Shown piece after piece: positions 31,691 to 43,116 of a DNA stretch of 64,000 bases (position 1 is its first letter; every line of letters starts with the position of its first letter). The notes under the pieces are model-generated. The model made no database searches and had not been told where the DNA came from. It saw nothing but the letters and a program-made list of their open reading frames with translations. Source of the stretch: Sabellastarte sp. h YS-2021 (taxonomy: Eukaryota; Annelida; Polychaeta; Sabellida; Sabellidae). Where the stretch lies: the NCBI GenBank assembly GCA_964017235.1, contig OZ024930.1, positions 153,140,221 to 153,204,220 of the forward strand. Reading direction: 5' to 3'. A program made the position numbers and the translations under genes.

Positions 31691-32585
31691 ACAATCCTAA
31701 CACACACTTGGACTAATAGTACACAAGCCTGGTAGTAAATATCACTTATTGGAGGCTTCAGTGCAAGTCCAAAGTCCTCAAGACCAAGAGGGCTTCTTCT
31801 TCTAAACAATGTCCTTCATTCAGTCCGGACTCTGTATTTTATAGGGAAGTAGGTTGCCTGACTTAACCCTAACCATATTCCGAGGACATTGAAACTTAGG
31901 CAGTTTTGGAATCTCCATGACCCCAGGGAAGTTATACCTAGGTCCTCCACAGTCTGGACTCTGAATGATTTAGCAGGCCAACAGGAACTTAGGCAAAGGG
32001 GCCCTTCAGCCATGCTTCCATTCGGTCCTCAACTAAAACCTGGTTTTACTAGGGGGTACTTTTGGGACAACCTTGTTTTGAAGACAAATTATAAGTTTTC
32101 AAATCTGTATCTCCCTACGGGCCTCTTGAGTAAGCCCCCGGCTCCCCCTTCTGGTCATCAAGAGTTGAGCTTCAGGCTGCTCTTCACTAGGTTTTTCTGA
32201 ATACAACCTGGTTATGGATATCTGTTAAGACAGTAGCAAGGCTACTACCAGACAGGTTAAATTCAATTTCAAGGTGCATATAAGTAGCCAGAAGGGGTAT
32301 GGGGAATTCAGGTGAGATACCGGATCTTAAGAACTTTAAGTTCCCCATTCACAACTAGTTTAGGAGGGACAGGAGTTCCTCATCAGGCACCTGTAATAAC
32401 ACTTAGGGTTTAGACCCTATCAAATCAGCCCTTTCACATTCCCCACAATCTAGAGGCTCCTACAGGAAACACTCCAATGGGGGTCATTCCATTCCAAGCA
32501 GTATCCATCGTTTTCCCCAGGTAGGGGGAAATGGAATAGCAGAGGCTCCAGAGGTCGTTTTCGACCCCACTCCAGGGGACGAGGG
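31691..32585 (+). pseudogene. Possible decayed gag of DIRS copy 4
   Basis: There are only short frames (for example 31889-32200). The end of this stretch is rich in GGGG/CCCC words and Ser/Pro codons before the RT, where a gag end or RT linker is expected. I cannot recognise a motif, so the label rests on position only. Confidence 0.3.
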
Positions 32586-32586
32586 G

Positions 32587-33490
32587 ATGAAAACCCCTCC
32601 CTCCAATGACTCCTCCAAAGTTTCCCTCAGTCCTCCAGTAGGAGATCTCCTCCATTCTTTCAGAAGAGACTGGCAAACCAACAAATATTCATACAACGTG
32701 TTAAACATTATCACCAATGTCTACGTTCTGTCATTCATTTCAAATCAAATCTTACCAGATTTCCTCCGATTCAGTCAGGATGCAAGGCCCTTCAAAGACC
32801 AAAGAACGCAATAGAACGGGTGGAAAATGTAAAATCTCTTGGGTTTGACAGTCACCTGTTTCTAGTCCCCAAGCCTCACCAAGGTGGAGGCCAGTAATAG
32901 ACTTAAGCAGGCCCAACACTTTTCTAGTCATAGAAAAGTTCAAAATGGAAACTCTAGAGTCCATCAGGACCTCCCTGGTTCCAGGGGAATGGGTATCGTC
33001 GATAAATCTATCGGACGCTTACCTTCACATCCCCATCCCCCCAAACTCAAGGAAATTCCTAAGGTTTTGCCACAGGTCACAGGTGTTGCAGTTCACCTCT
33101 CTTCCTTTCGGCCTCAATACCTGGACGACTGGCTGATCAGCTCCCAGTCTCAGGAGGAAGCCACAGTGAACACTCAGACAGTGGTAGACCTAACCCAGTC
33201 CTTGGGTTGGATAATAAATCAGGAAAAATCAGAACTAAAACCTACTCAGGTGTTTTCGTTCGTGGGCTACGAATACAGTCTAAATTCAGCCCTTGTAAAA
33301 CCCACTCAAGAGAGATGGTTCAAACTTCAGGATTTGATCCTACGACTCAAGTCAAAACATGTTTTGACTGCAAGATGTTTGATGTCACTAATTGGGTTGC
33401 TTGCCTCAACAGAGAAAATGGTCCCGGAGGGACGCCTTCACATGAGGCCCTTTCAGTTACCCTCCGACGGCTCTCCTTCACAGGGTGATC
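32587..33490 (+). pseudogene. DIRS reverse transcriptase remnant (copy 4)
   Basis: The linker segment LHSFRRDWQTNKYSYNVLN precedes VKSLGFDSHLFLVPKP in another frame, then FKMETLESIRTSLVPGEWVS, INLSDAYLHIPIP, YLDDWLISSQSQEE (catalytic Asp pair), LGWIINQEKSELKPTQVFS, FVGYEYSLNSALVKPT and LIGLLASTEKMVPEG. The block with LPFGLN is partly duplicated and frame-shifted: a segment between VLQFTSLPFGLN and the YLDD box is missing. The thumb is more complete than in copies 1-3. The frame ends where a deletion removes RNase H. Confidence 0.8.
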
Positions 33491-35185
33491 CAAAATCAGG
33501 CAATGTTATTGCCTGATCATCGTAATAGCCCCAGGCTGGCCAGGGATGCCCTGGTTTTGGAACCTAGTGCAGCTCTCAACAGAGATCCCACTGCAACTTC
33601 CGGTGTCAACAACACTCTCAAATAGTCCCACAATTATGTGTTCCACAGCAATCCACAACATCTCAACCACCACGCCTGGTGTCTAGGAGTGGACAGCTCC
33701 AAGAATAAGGCTTCTCTGTGGAGGTGGCAGAGAGAATTGCTGCCCCTCAGAGGTCATCAACAAGAACCATCTACAAATCAGAGTGGTCCCTATTTGAAAA
33801 AGGGTGCAGAGAAAATGCGGTGGTTTTCTCTAGAGCTGAAATGATTATTCGTACTAGTCGATTAGTAGGTTATCAAAGCACTAGTCGACGCCAATGTTAT
33901 GAAGTCTGTTAATTGTTTTCCTTATATATCACCATATAGCGGATTTTACGCGATCGTTGGAACTATGAGTATCTCGAGTTAAGACCTTAAAACGTATCAA
34001 ATTAAAGCATTTTATATGCATTTTATTTTTAAAATATCAAAATATTACATTATTGGCCAATTATCCAATAATCTGGTGAATTCTTTGCTTTTAAGCATCT
34101 CGCGATCCGCCATTTTGTTTGTTTACATCCGGAACACACGTTTTTCGGTATTTCTCATACATGCTAAACGTCAGAAACAATTAATCGGTTAGTCGACGGT
34201 TAATGCAAGTGACTACCCGGCTACCAAAATTTGCTAATCATTTCAGCCTTAGTTTTCTCCACTCCCTCTGGAAAACAAGTCTCAGACATTTTCATGTATC
34301 TGTACGAAGATCTAAACAAGCACCCCTCGACCATTGATGGTTACAGGACAGCCTTGTTGACACCTTGGGGACAGCTGGGCGCCTTTTTTCACTAAACTCA
34401 GACCTTCACAGGTTTCTCTCTAGTTTTCACAGGGATCATCCCAAAAGTTCCAGGAATTCTCCAAAAATGGAACTTTTCTGTTGTGCTTAATGAGCTCACA
34501 TAAGCACCCTTTGAGCCTATGAAAGACACAGACCTCAACATCTTACTCTCAAAACTGCTTTCTTGCTAGCTCTGGCCTCCGGCAAGCGCTGCAGCGAAAT
34601 CCATGCCTGGGTTGCAAACAAAGTATCTAATCTAGGCCAATGGGAAAAGGTTGCCTTGTTTCCTTCTTCTGACTTTATAGCCAAAAACCAACTACCAAGA
34701 CAAGGTTCCCAAGTGTGTCTCCGGTGACTATTCCTGCTCTAACTACCATTGTAGATAGACAATTCAAATAAGACAGGACCTTGTGTCCAGTACGGGCCCT
34801 GAGGTACTATTTGGATCAAACCAAAGACCTGAGAGGGTCTCAATCCCTCCTTTTCATCTCCTTCAAGAAAGGACACACCTCAGACATCAGGCCCGCTACT
34901 CTTTTTTCTTGGTTGAAACAAACCATTCTACTTTGTTATAAACAAGCAGACCAACAAGCCTTGGACTTGGTCCAAGTTAAAGTGCATGACATTAGGGCCT
35001 TCGTGACCTCTAAGGCCTTTTACGGTGGGGTATCGGTGGACCAATCATGCAAGCCTGTCACTGGAAAGCTCACAACACACTTACAAATTTTTACCTAAAA
35101 GACCTTACTTGGTCAGACAACAACAATATGTATCTGGGACCAGTGGTGGTGGCACAACAAGTCCTAGACCCTTCCGCTCAGACCA
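33491..35185 (+). pseudogene. DIRS post-RNase H region and tyrosine recombinase (copy 4), split by a MITE
   Basis: After the deletion junction the sequence reads IVIAPGWPGMPWFWNLVQLS, then HLNHHAWCLGVDSSKNKASL and the recombinase N-terminal half. A hAT MITE (33831-34251) interrupts it. The catalytic half shows ASGKRCSEIHAWVANK, then CPVRALRYYLDQTKDL, VKVHDIRAFVTSKAF (His-x-x-Arg) and, one frame away, QACHWKAHNTLTNFYLKDLT with the His/Trp and nucleophile Tyr. Several stops lie at 34330-34780. The protein is dead but clearly the same family as in copy 2. Confidence 0.8.
33831..34251. mobile_element. hAT-like MITE, 421 bp, intact ends
   Basis: The ends read TAGAGCTGAAATGATTA and, at the right, TAATCATTTCAGCCTTA. 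A perfect 8-bp target duplication GTTTTCTC flanks it (33823-33830 and 34252-34259). Inner inverted words GTCGATTAG / CGGTTAGTCGAC extend the terminal repeat. It is the best-kept relative of the MITE split at 17742-19724, and it shows the order of events: DIRS copy 4 first, MITE later. Confidence 0.9.
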
Positions 35186-35701
35186 GTCATCCTCGGAAAG
35201 AAAAGAATGGGGGGGGGGGGGGGGGGGGGCACGTCTGCTACAGGCAATTCTTCAGGAGTCTATCCCAGGATCTAGGTATAGGTTAACCTCTCAAGATGTT
35301 ACGGGTAAGGTCATTTTTTATTTTTAGTTTATCAAGTACATATGTATTAAGGACTTATCAAGGTTGTCATTAATCTCATGTCAGGTGGCAAAAATTTATG
35401 AGAATTCCAACCATTGGGCTGGTTTTTCACTCGTGGATGGTCCCCAAGGGCCTTTACACTCCATAAGTGAGCACGGCTGCTCTTCTCTCCTACAATCAAA
35501 ACATCTTGACAGTTTTAGCACTGTCTTCCATTCTGTTCAGGTTTTTGGCTCTTTACAGGGCCGGTCTTCAGGATTAGGGCACTGTAAACGGGACTCAGAC
35601 TGGTGTTTCTAAACATTCATTCTAATCTATTACTTCAAAATCTAAGAAAAATTGACATATCTTCCAGTCTCAGCTGTAATCCCTCCACCATGCGGTTGGA
35701 T
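35186..35701. other. DIRS copy 4 3' untranslated region with a 21-bp poly-G
   Basis: A run of 21 G lies at 35209-35229, just after the recombinase end. The rest has no recognised feature. Confidence 0.5.
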
Positions 35702-35808
35702 TCAGCAATCAATCCCACATGGTAAGCTATTGTAGCGCAATAAAATTGAAAATTTTAATTACTTAAATGTAGCTTTTATAAGCTACAAGCTTACCATGTG
35801 GGACTGAG
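35702..35808 (+). repeat. Internal complementary region of DIRS copy 4
   Basis: Its reverse complement reads as the element's right end joined directly to its left end: CAGTCCCACATGGTAAGC, then GTAATTAAAATTTTCAATTT, then TATTGCGCTACAATAGC, then TGGGATTGATTGC. DIRS elements carry such a region as a template for closing the circular DNA across both ends. The match to both ends, including the right-end extension, fixes the element's boundaries. Confidence 0.85.
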
Positions 35809-35867
35809 AAGAGTGCCTCCCTGCCTCCCCGCTGTATTACAGCTGAGGGGGTATGGTTTAAAATTGC

Positions 35868-36037
35868 AACAAGAAAGAGGAGATGAATCTCAGAGTGTAC
35901 CGCGAGACGACAACCTGAGGCTACGGCCAATGATAAATGTCTATTTTTCTTAGACGTTGGCCATGATGCCAATCAGTCCCACATGGTAAGCTTGTAGCTT
36001 ATAAAAGCTACATTTAAGTAATTAAAATTTTCAATTT
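35868..36037 (+). repeat. Right inverted terminal repeat of DIRS copy 4 with 40-bp extension
   Basis: It is the inverted counterpart of 30163-30324 up to about 35995. It then continues with GCTTATAAAAGCTACATTT and AGTAATTAAAATTTTCAATT before family D resumes at TAGAGTATTTTG. The extension is absent from the left end but present in the internal complementary region. Confidence 0.8.
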
Positions 36038-37571
36038 TAGAGTATTTTGTTTTAATATGTACTTTTGGGTCAGCTATGACATTGTAAAACTGCCGACATG
36101 TAGCTCATGGCATAGCTGTGTAATAGCTATTCTCAGGTTGTTACTGTTGAGTAAATCAGTTGTAACTTGAAAAATATTGCATTTTAAGTATTTTCTATAA
36201 ATATACTGTTCACCTACTTTTGGGTCAGCTGTAACATAGTGAATTTGCAGACCTGTATGTCATGATATAGCTGAGCCATAGCTACTTTCAGGTTCTCACT
36301 GTTGAGTAAATCAGTTGTAACTTGAAACCCTTGCATTTAGAGTACTTTCTTTAAACATGTTGTTCATCTACTTTTAGGTCAGCTATAACATAGTAAAGTT
36401 GCAGACCTGTAGCTCATTGCATAGCTGAGCAATATCTACTTTGAGGTTTTCTCTGTTGAGTAAATCAGCTGTAACTTGAAAACTATTGCATTTAGAGAAT
36501 TATATTTAAATATCTTATTCATTTACTTTTGAGTCAGCTATAACATTGTAAAACTCCTGACATGTAGCTCATGGCATAGCTGTGTAATAGCTATTCTCAG
36601 GTTGTCACTGTTGAGTAAATCAGTTGTAACTTGAAAAATATTGCATTTTAAGTATTTTCTATAATATACTGTTCACCTACTTTTGGGTCAGCTGTAACAT
36701 AGTGAATTTGCAGACCTGTAGGTCATGGCATAGCTCAGCAATAGCTACTTTCAGGTTCTTACTGTTGAGTAAATCAGTTGTAACTTGAAAACTATTGCAT
36801 TTAGAGTATTTTCTGTGAATACATTGTTCACCTACTTTTGGGTCAGCTATAACATAGTAAAGTTACAGACCTGTAGCTCATTCCATAGCTGAGCAATAGC
36901 AACTTTTGAGGTTTTCTCTGTTGAATTAATCAGTTGTACCTTGAAAACTATTACATTGCATTTAGAGAATTTTGTTTAAATATGTTATTCATATACTTTT
37001 GAATTAGCTATAACATTGTAAAATTGCAGATGTGTAGCTCATGGCATAGCTGTGTAGTAGCTATTCTTAGGTTCTCTCTTTTGAGTAAATCAGTTGTAAC
37101 TTGAAAAATATTGCATTTAAAGTATGTTCTATAAATTAGTTGTTCACCTACTTTCAGGTTAGCTATAACATAGTGAAATTGCAGACCTGTATGTCATGGC
37201 ATAGTTGAGTAATAGCTATTTTCCGGTTATCACCGTTGTGTGAATCACTTGTAACTTGAAAACTATTGCATTCAGAGAATTTTCTTTATGTTATTAATCT
37301 ACTTTGGGGTTAGCTATAACATAGTAAAATTGCAGACATGTAGCTAATTGCAAAGCTAAGCAATAGCTACTTTCAGGTTCTCACTGTTGAGTAAATCAGT
37401 TGTAACTTGAAAACTATTGCATCTACAGTATTTTGTTAAAATGTGTTATTCATCTACTTTTCAGTCAGTTATAACATAATGCAATGTAGCTAATAGAATA
37501 GCTGAGCAGTAGCTACTTTCAGGTGATCACAGTTGAGTAAATGACTTGAAACTATTGCATTTACAGTTTTT

Positions 37572-39444
37572 TACCCCACAGCCCTTAAGGGCTGTCTGGG
37601 TATTGTTTTCACCCATGGTGTCCGGAAGGGCGGGTGGGTGGGTGGGTGGCGGGAAATAGTTTGTCTGGGCTGTATCTCAGAAATCGTAAGGTGTAGGAAG
37701 TTCATACTTGGCAGGGACATTGGTTGGGGGGTGTAGGTGTGCAACGTCATGGTCTGACCTTTATTTGACCTTTGACCTTGCCGTAGTGACCTTGAGTTTG
37801 AAAATCTTGTCCGAGCTTTATCTCGGCAACCATAAGGTGTAGGAAGTTGATACTTGGCAGGGACATTAGTTAGTGGTTGTAGGTGTGCAACGTCATGGTC
37901 TGACCTTGATTTGACTTTTGACCTTGCCGTAGTGACCTTGGCCTATAAAATCGTGTCAAGGCTATATCTCGGAAACTGTAAGGTGTAGGAAGTTAATACT
38001 TGGTAGGGACATTGGTTAGGGGGTGCAAGTGTGCAACGTCATGGTCTGACCTTGATTTGGCCTTGCCGTAGTGACCTTGACCTATAAAATCTTGTCCGGG
38101 CTATATCTCGGAAACCATGAGGTGTAGGAAGTTGATACTTGGTAGGAACATTGGTTAAGAGTTGTAGGTGTGCAACATCATGGTCTGACCTTCATTTGAC
38201 CTTTGACCTTGCCGTAGTGACCTTGACCTATAAAACCTTGTCCGGACTATATCTCAGCAACTGTAAGGTGTAGGAAGTTGATACTTGGTAGGGACATTGG
38301 TTAGGGGGTGTAGATGTGCAACGTCATAGTGTGACCTTGATTTGACCTTTGCCGTAGTGACCTTGACGGCTTGACCTATAAAATCTTGTATGGACTATAT
38401 GTCAGAAACTGTAAGGTGTAGGAAGCTGATACTTGGTGAGGACATTGGTTGGGGGTAGTAGGTGTGCAACATCATGGTGTGACCTTGATTTGACCTTGCC
38501 TTAGTGAACTTGACCTATAAAACCTGGTCCGGGCTATATCTTGAAAACCGTAAGGTGTAGGAAGTTGATACTTGGTAGGGACATTGGTTAGGGGGTGTAG
38601 GTGTGCAACATCATAGTGTGACCTTGATTTGACCTTTGACCTTGCTGTAGTGACCTTGACCTATAAAATCTTGTCCAGGCTATATCTCAGAGACTGTAAG
38701 GTGTAGGAAGTTTATACTTGGTAGGGACATTGGTTGAGGGTTTTAGGTGTGCCACGTTATGGTGTGACACTGATTGACCTTTGACCTTACTGTATTGACC
38801 TTTAAAATCTTGTTGCACCTTTGGGTCTGTCTGGTGATGCAGATTAAGCACTGTTAAAGTCATATTAGAATTCATTAAGAATTTCCTTTTGCAAGTTCCC
38901 ATTGTAACAGATGGAATTTCATCAAGTGAGCCACAGGCTTTTCTTCAACACCACACATAAGCATTCATTGAATGTATTGCCACTTCTGTATGCATGGGTA
39001 ATATTCAAAACATCCAAACCATAATTCGACCATTTTTGGTTTACTGATAAGTGCTGTCATTTTATTATAGAATTGTTTTGTTTTAATACTTCATCTTTAC
39101 ATACATTTCTTTTCCTTAGATGTTATTTTCTCTACTTAAGCATTATTTGGACCTTAATATAACTGACACTGCTCTGAAAGTATCTTGAACTTTGTACTGT
39201 TATACTACTTCTATATCTCATGGTGTTGAAAAATATTTCCCCAGGCTGTGGGGTACGGGCATCTCTGATGCTATTTTCTTTACATACATTTTGTTTCTCT
39301 TAGATGTTATTTTCTCTACTTAAACATCATTTGGACCTTAGTATAACCGACACTGCTCTGAAAGTATCCCGATCTTTGTACTGTTTCACTACTTCTATAT
39401 CTCATGGTGTTGAAAACTATTGCCCCAGGCTGTGGGGTACGGGC
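37572..39444 (+). mobile_element. Family A tandem element (copy A3), most complete
   Basis: The head is TACCCC followed by the 18-bp palindrome ACAGCCCTTAAGGGCTGT (37578-37595), then a G-rich GGGTGGGTGGGTGG stretch near 37630. Eight units of about 145 bp follow (37680-38790), then the family tail, which is partly duplicated (39250-39440), and the end GGCTGTGGGGTA with GGGCA. The end GGCTGTGGGGTA is the reverse complement of the first bases TACCCCACAGCC, so the ends are inverted. It is inserted in a family D unit. No protein. Confidence 0.75.
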
Positions 39445-40274
39445 AGTCAACTATAACATAGTAAAGTTGCAGACCTGCAGCTCATTGCATACATGAGCAG
39501 TAGCTACTTTCAGGTTTTCAGTGTTGAGTAAATCAATTGTAACTTGAAAACTATTGCACCTAGAGAATTTCCTTTAAATATGTTATTCAGCTACTTTTTG
39601 AACAGCTATAAGATAGTAAAGTTTCAGACCATTAGCTCATTGCATAGCTGAGTAATAGCTACTTTGAGGTTCTCACTGTTGAGTAAATCAGTTGTATCTT
39701 GAAAACTATTTCATTTACAGTATTTGGTTTAAATCTGTGATTCACCTACTTTTCTCTCAGCTATAACATAGTATAATTGCAGACCTGTAGCTCATGACAA
39801 AGCTGAACAAAAGGTAATTAGAGATTATCACTGTTGATTAAATCACTTGTAACTTGAAAACTATTGCATTTACAGTATTTTGTTGAAATATGTTTTCCAC
39901 CTACTTGTTACACCGTAATAATAAATAGTAATAGCTAACTTTGTATTTTATGTCTGAATACCATTTGCAGGGCACAACCTTTGTGACATTCTTTCCCTTC
40001 TACTCTGAAACTCAAAACATACAGTCAGCTGACACAGAGCCATTCATGGGCACTGATTGCTTCTTTTTTTTTGTGAGTTTGTGGTTTCATTTTTTAACCC
40101 CAGCCCATAATGGCTGGGGTTATAGTCGTCGCCTGCGCCATCCGGGCGGTGGCAACAGGCATAAAGCTTGTGCGTGTTCCACAGCCTAAACCCCTGGACG
40201 GATTTTCAGCACATTTTCAGGGGTTGTTTACCCCAAAAGGATCTAGAGCTGATTAGGTTTTGGGGGGTATCCGG

Positions 40275-40662
40275 TAGTGCTGGGACGATGTTTGCAAACT
40301 TCGGTATTATCGCTCGCTGGCTCATTGTCAAGCAATGATCGGTAAACTATAAATAAAACCGATGTTTGCTAAACTCATTTGTTTCAATTCTTTGTAGCCT
40401 TGTTGTCATATTAAAAATCATATTTGACGAAAAGTTTGTGCATTTACCAGTTAAAATCACAAAACTTGCCGTAAATGCAAAAATATAAACTAAACAGAAA
40501 ATGCTTTGGGGTTTTCCCACTGTTGTCAAGGTGATTATAAAATGAGCCAGTCACAAGCTCTGGTTCACACTTCTGACTCCATGATCAGCAATGTTCGATC
40601 TTTGTTCACATTATTCCGATTTGAACATCGACAGGAAAAATCAGAGCAATCTCCCAGCATTA
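40275..40662. mobile_element. hAT-like MITE, 388 bp, in family B
   Basis: The ends read TAGTGCTGGGACGATGTT and, at the right, ATCTCCCAGCATTA. A perfect 8-bp duplication GTATCCGG flanks it (40267-40274 and 40663-40670). No coding capacity. Confidence 0.88.
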
Positions 40663-40791
40663 GTATCCGGTAACAACTGTTGCCATGGCAACACCTTTAA
40701 GATATTCAAGTCTTAACGGTTGTGGGTGTTCCACAGACTAAACCCCTGCTCGGATTTTCACCAAATTTTCAGGATATGTTTACCCTAACAG

Positions 40792-41660
40792 GGGCGTAGG
40801 AAGCAATTTTTGGTTGTGGGGCGAGGAACTAGACTGCACCGACGCGACTCAACACCAATAATTTTGGTTAATTTTACAGAATGTATTGCATATAGGTAAT
40901 ATTTAAATGGTCCAATTGAAATATTTTAAAGTTCCTTTACCAAAGGAAATTCCTGTGACATCAATCCTAAGTTTTCCCAACATTGTATGAATATAGAAGT
41001 ACATATAGTCACCTCTGCATTTGAGAGGTATTTCTAATATCTTGACTACATGTTTCCAGAACCTGTGACCTTTCCTTCAAGTGCCGAGCTGATACAAGAT
41101 CTATTTTTATCAAGGTTGATCCCCAAATTGAGGCGGATGTATAATCGCTGGACTGGCTAGGTCCAATAAACACACAGTAAAGAAAGAAGAGATTTCTGGG
41201 AAAAATCTTATCAGCTAACAAATTGCTGTGCCAAGCCATTGCTCTGTGTGAATTTGAAACTACATGTCTAAGTTCTAAATAATTAGCAACACAGTAAATT
41301 AAATGTAGAATATCACTATATGTGTGATTTTGGTCTGCATAAGTGAAACGTTTCACAGAATGTTACAAATCCCATGACAGGTTAACTAAAAATGTTCTTT
41401 TTACAAATCATAAAAATAAATATTTTTTGTCAAATGGTAGCTTACACAATGGTACATGTGAGCAGTGAACAAGGTAAAAGTGTAATTTGATCACATATTA
41501 ATGAGTTGCCTGTAAAAATTTACATAAACTTCAAAATGGGAGTTTAGTTCTATTGCAAAAAGTTGGGGGGGGGGGGGGGGGGGGGGCGAAAAGATATCCC
41601 TGCCCCTCCAACTTCATGGTTGGGGGGGCCGCCCCCGCTGCCCCCCCAGTTCCTATGCCC
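40792..41660. mobile_element. MITE-like insertion with GGGC(G/A)TAGGAA ends, in family B
   Basis: The left end GGGCGTAGGAAG and right end AGTTCCTATGCCC are inverted. A 22-bp G run (41565-41586) and a GGGGGGGCCGCCCCCGC stretch lie near the right end. A 115-codon minus-strand frame (41356-41009) has no recognisable motif. The family B unit is interrupted between GTTTACCCTAA and AGAGGTTCTAGAGC. The target duplication is unclear. Confidence 0.55.
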
Positions 41661-42413
41661 AAGAGGTTCTAGAGCTGATTAGGTTTTGGGGGGTATCCGG
41701 TCACAACTGTTGCCAGGGCAACACTTTTAGATTTTTAGGTCTTAAAGTTTGTGGGTGTTCCACAGCCTAAAATCCTGCACGGATTTTCACCAAAGTTTCA
41801 GGGTATGTTTACCCCAAGAGGATCTAGAGCTGATTAGGTTTTGGGGGTATCTGGTAACAACTGTTGCCATGGCAACACCTTTAGATTTTTAGGTCTTAAA
41901 CTTTGTGGGTGCTCCACAGCCTAAACCCATGCATGGATTTTCACCAAATTTTCAGGATATGTTTACTCCAAGAGGATCTACAGCTGATTAGGTTTTGGGG
42001 GGTATCCAGCAGCAACTGTTGCCATGGCAACACTTTTGAAATTTTTGGGTCTTAAAGTTTGTTCTAAAATCTTTAATGTTTTCTGTAACCTAAAATATTG
42101 GAGCTAGCTTCATCAGATTTGCACAAATTGTAATTGGATAGGAAAACTTGCCTTGTTTTGGAAACAAAATGGCCACCATATCACATCTTTAATGCCAAAT
42201 AGGAGGGTCATCATATCCAAAAGGCCTTATATCTCACTTATAATTGTTTCTTGGGCTTCAAAATATGAAAACTACTTGTAAGAAATCATGGCCTTTGAAT
42301 CTTTTGTAGAACATCTTGTGGGTTCTCTATACTTTTTACAACAGAAGTTGTTCCTAAGATTTTCCAAAATCTCAATGTTGTTGGCCATTTAGCTGTACCT
42401 GCGGGCTGGGGTT

Positions 42414-42977
42414 CTTGCCTGCTGAGGCTGACTATTTTTTTTTCTCATTTTGTAGATTTTCTTGAAAATGTCTAAAAGCCTTATATGCTCAGAAATATGC
42501 CATTATGTTACCCACAGACTGATTAAACTGACAGCTTATTTTCCATGATATATTTGTGAATATATTTGAGAATACAGATGGTAAAACTATAGCAAAGAGT
42601 TTTTGTAGTAGATTAAAATTAACTACTGCTATTAACTTACTGGTAAGAGAAATTCTAAGCCCCAATCCAATGGGCAACGTGAGAGAGTTTTATGGAGAAA
42701 ATAGTTCAAAATACCTGAATAATTTCTGTCTTCTGGTAAAATAGAATACTGTTAAATAAAAAATATAGTTGAGAATTATCATTCATGAGAAAAAAAGAAT
42801 AAGTTATCAGTGTTTTATGTAACTGTAGCATTGGAAAAGTATACTTTTTATTTACAATGTATCTTGTTTATGTATTCTATGTTGTATAATTTAACATAAA
42901 ATTTACGTACATGTTCACTTTTTCACTTTATAATGTCTGGCTTCTAAACAATTATTTGTGCAATGTTTTATTTTCAG
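42414..42977. other. Intron 3 end, no recognised feature
   Basis: This is AT-rich sequence leading to the acceptor of exon 4. No coding or repeat feature is recognised. Confidence 0.4.
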
Positions 42978-43086
42978 TGAATCTAGTAGTTTATCAAAGA
43001 GAGATTATTTATCAGCATCTGAAAGGTCTGAGTCTGGTTATGTAATAAAGGCTTCAGTATCTGCTGCCAGTTGTGAAGAAAAATTG
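42978..43086 (+). CDS. REDIC1: REDIC1 (C12orf40-like), exon 4
   Basis: The acceptor GTTTTATTTTCAG is strong. Entry phase 2 (one base completes the codon) suits exon 3. The exon encodes ESSSLSKRDYLSASERSESG and further Ser-rich sequence to EEKL. Two donors are possible, both phase 0: TTG|GTAAGA at 43087 (chosen, best match) and AAG|GTAAAC at 43117, which would add ten residues (VRKGIGEDVK). The segment is Ser-rich and probably disordered. No family motif is recognised here; the assignment rests on phase continuity. Confidence 0.62.
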
Positions 43087-43116
43087 GTAAGAAAAGGCAT
43101 AGGAGAAGATGTTAAG

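Larger units (their letters stand above)
30163..36037 (+). mobile_element. DIRS-type retrotransposon copy 4 (different lineage), inactive
   Basis: Inverted terminal repeats of about 160 bp (30163-30324 and about 35868-36037) enclose an RT, the post-RNase H region, a tyrosine recombinase and an internal complementary region (35702-35808). It is inserted in a family D unit at a T-rich site, with no target duplication, as expected for DIRS. The RT and recombinase are broken by shifts and stops, RNase H has been lost by a deletion near 33490, and a hAT MITE lies in the recombinase. Protein similarity to copies 1-3 is clear, but the terminal repeats are unrelated, so it is another family. Confidence 0.85.
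28826..40032 (+). mobile_element. Family D hairpin-headed tandem element, interrupted three times
   Basis: The head (28826-28860) is a hairpin with arms ATGCCAGCTGA and TCAGCTGACATGGCAT. A GC-rich TCCGCATCCG-type stretch follows (to 28905). The array unit is about 153 bp (TAACTTGAAAACTATTGCAT, ATGTTATTCACCTACTTTTG, GTCAGCTATAACATAG, CAGACCTGTAGCTCATTGC). The end copy of the arm is GTCAGCTGAC at 40023-40032. It is split by a hAT MITE (29221-29610), a DIRS copy (30163-36037) and family A copy A3 (37572-39444). Without these it is about 3 kb. It fills most of intron 3 and encodes nothing recognisable. Confidence 0.65.
40096..42413 (+). mobile_element. Family B hairpin-headed tandem element
   Basis: The head (40096-40121) is a hairpin with arms AACCCCAGCC and GGCTGGGGTT. 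A GC-rich stretch (GTCGTCGCCTGCGCCATCCG) follows. Units of about 155-160 bp contain GTGTTCCACAGCCTAAACCC, GGATTTTCACCAAATTTTC, AGAGCTGATTAGGTTTTGG and ACTGTTGCCATGGCAACAC. The end carries GGGCTGGGGTT (42403-42413), the inverse of the first bases. Two MITEs interrupt it (40275-40662, 40792-41660). No protein. Confidence 0.7.

Noticed and set aside
41009-41356. 115-codon minus-strand frame in the MITE-like insertion
   Set aside because: No recognisable domain, and the surrounding insertion looks non-autonomous. It could be a remnant transposase but nothing supports that.
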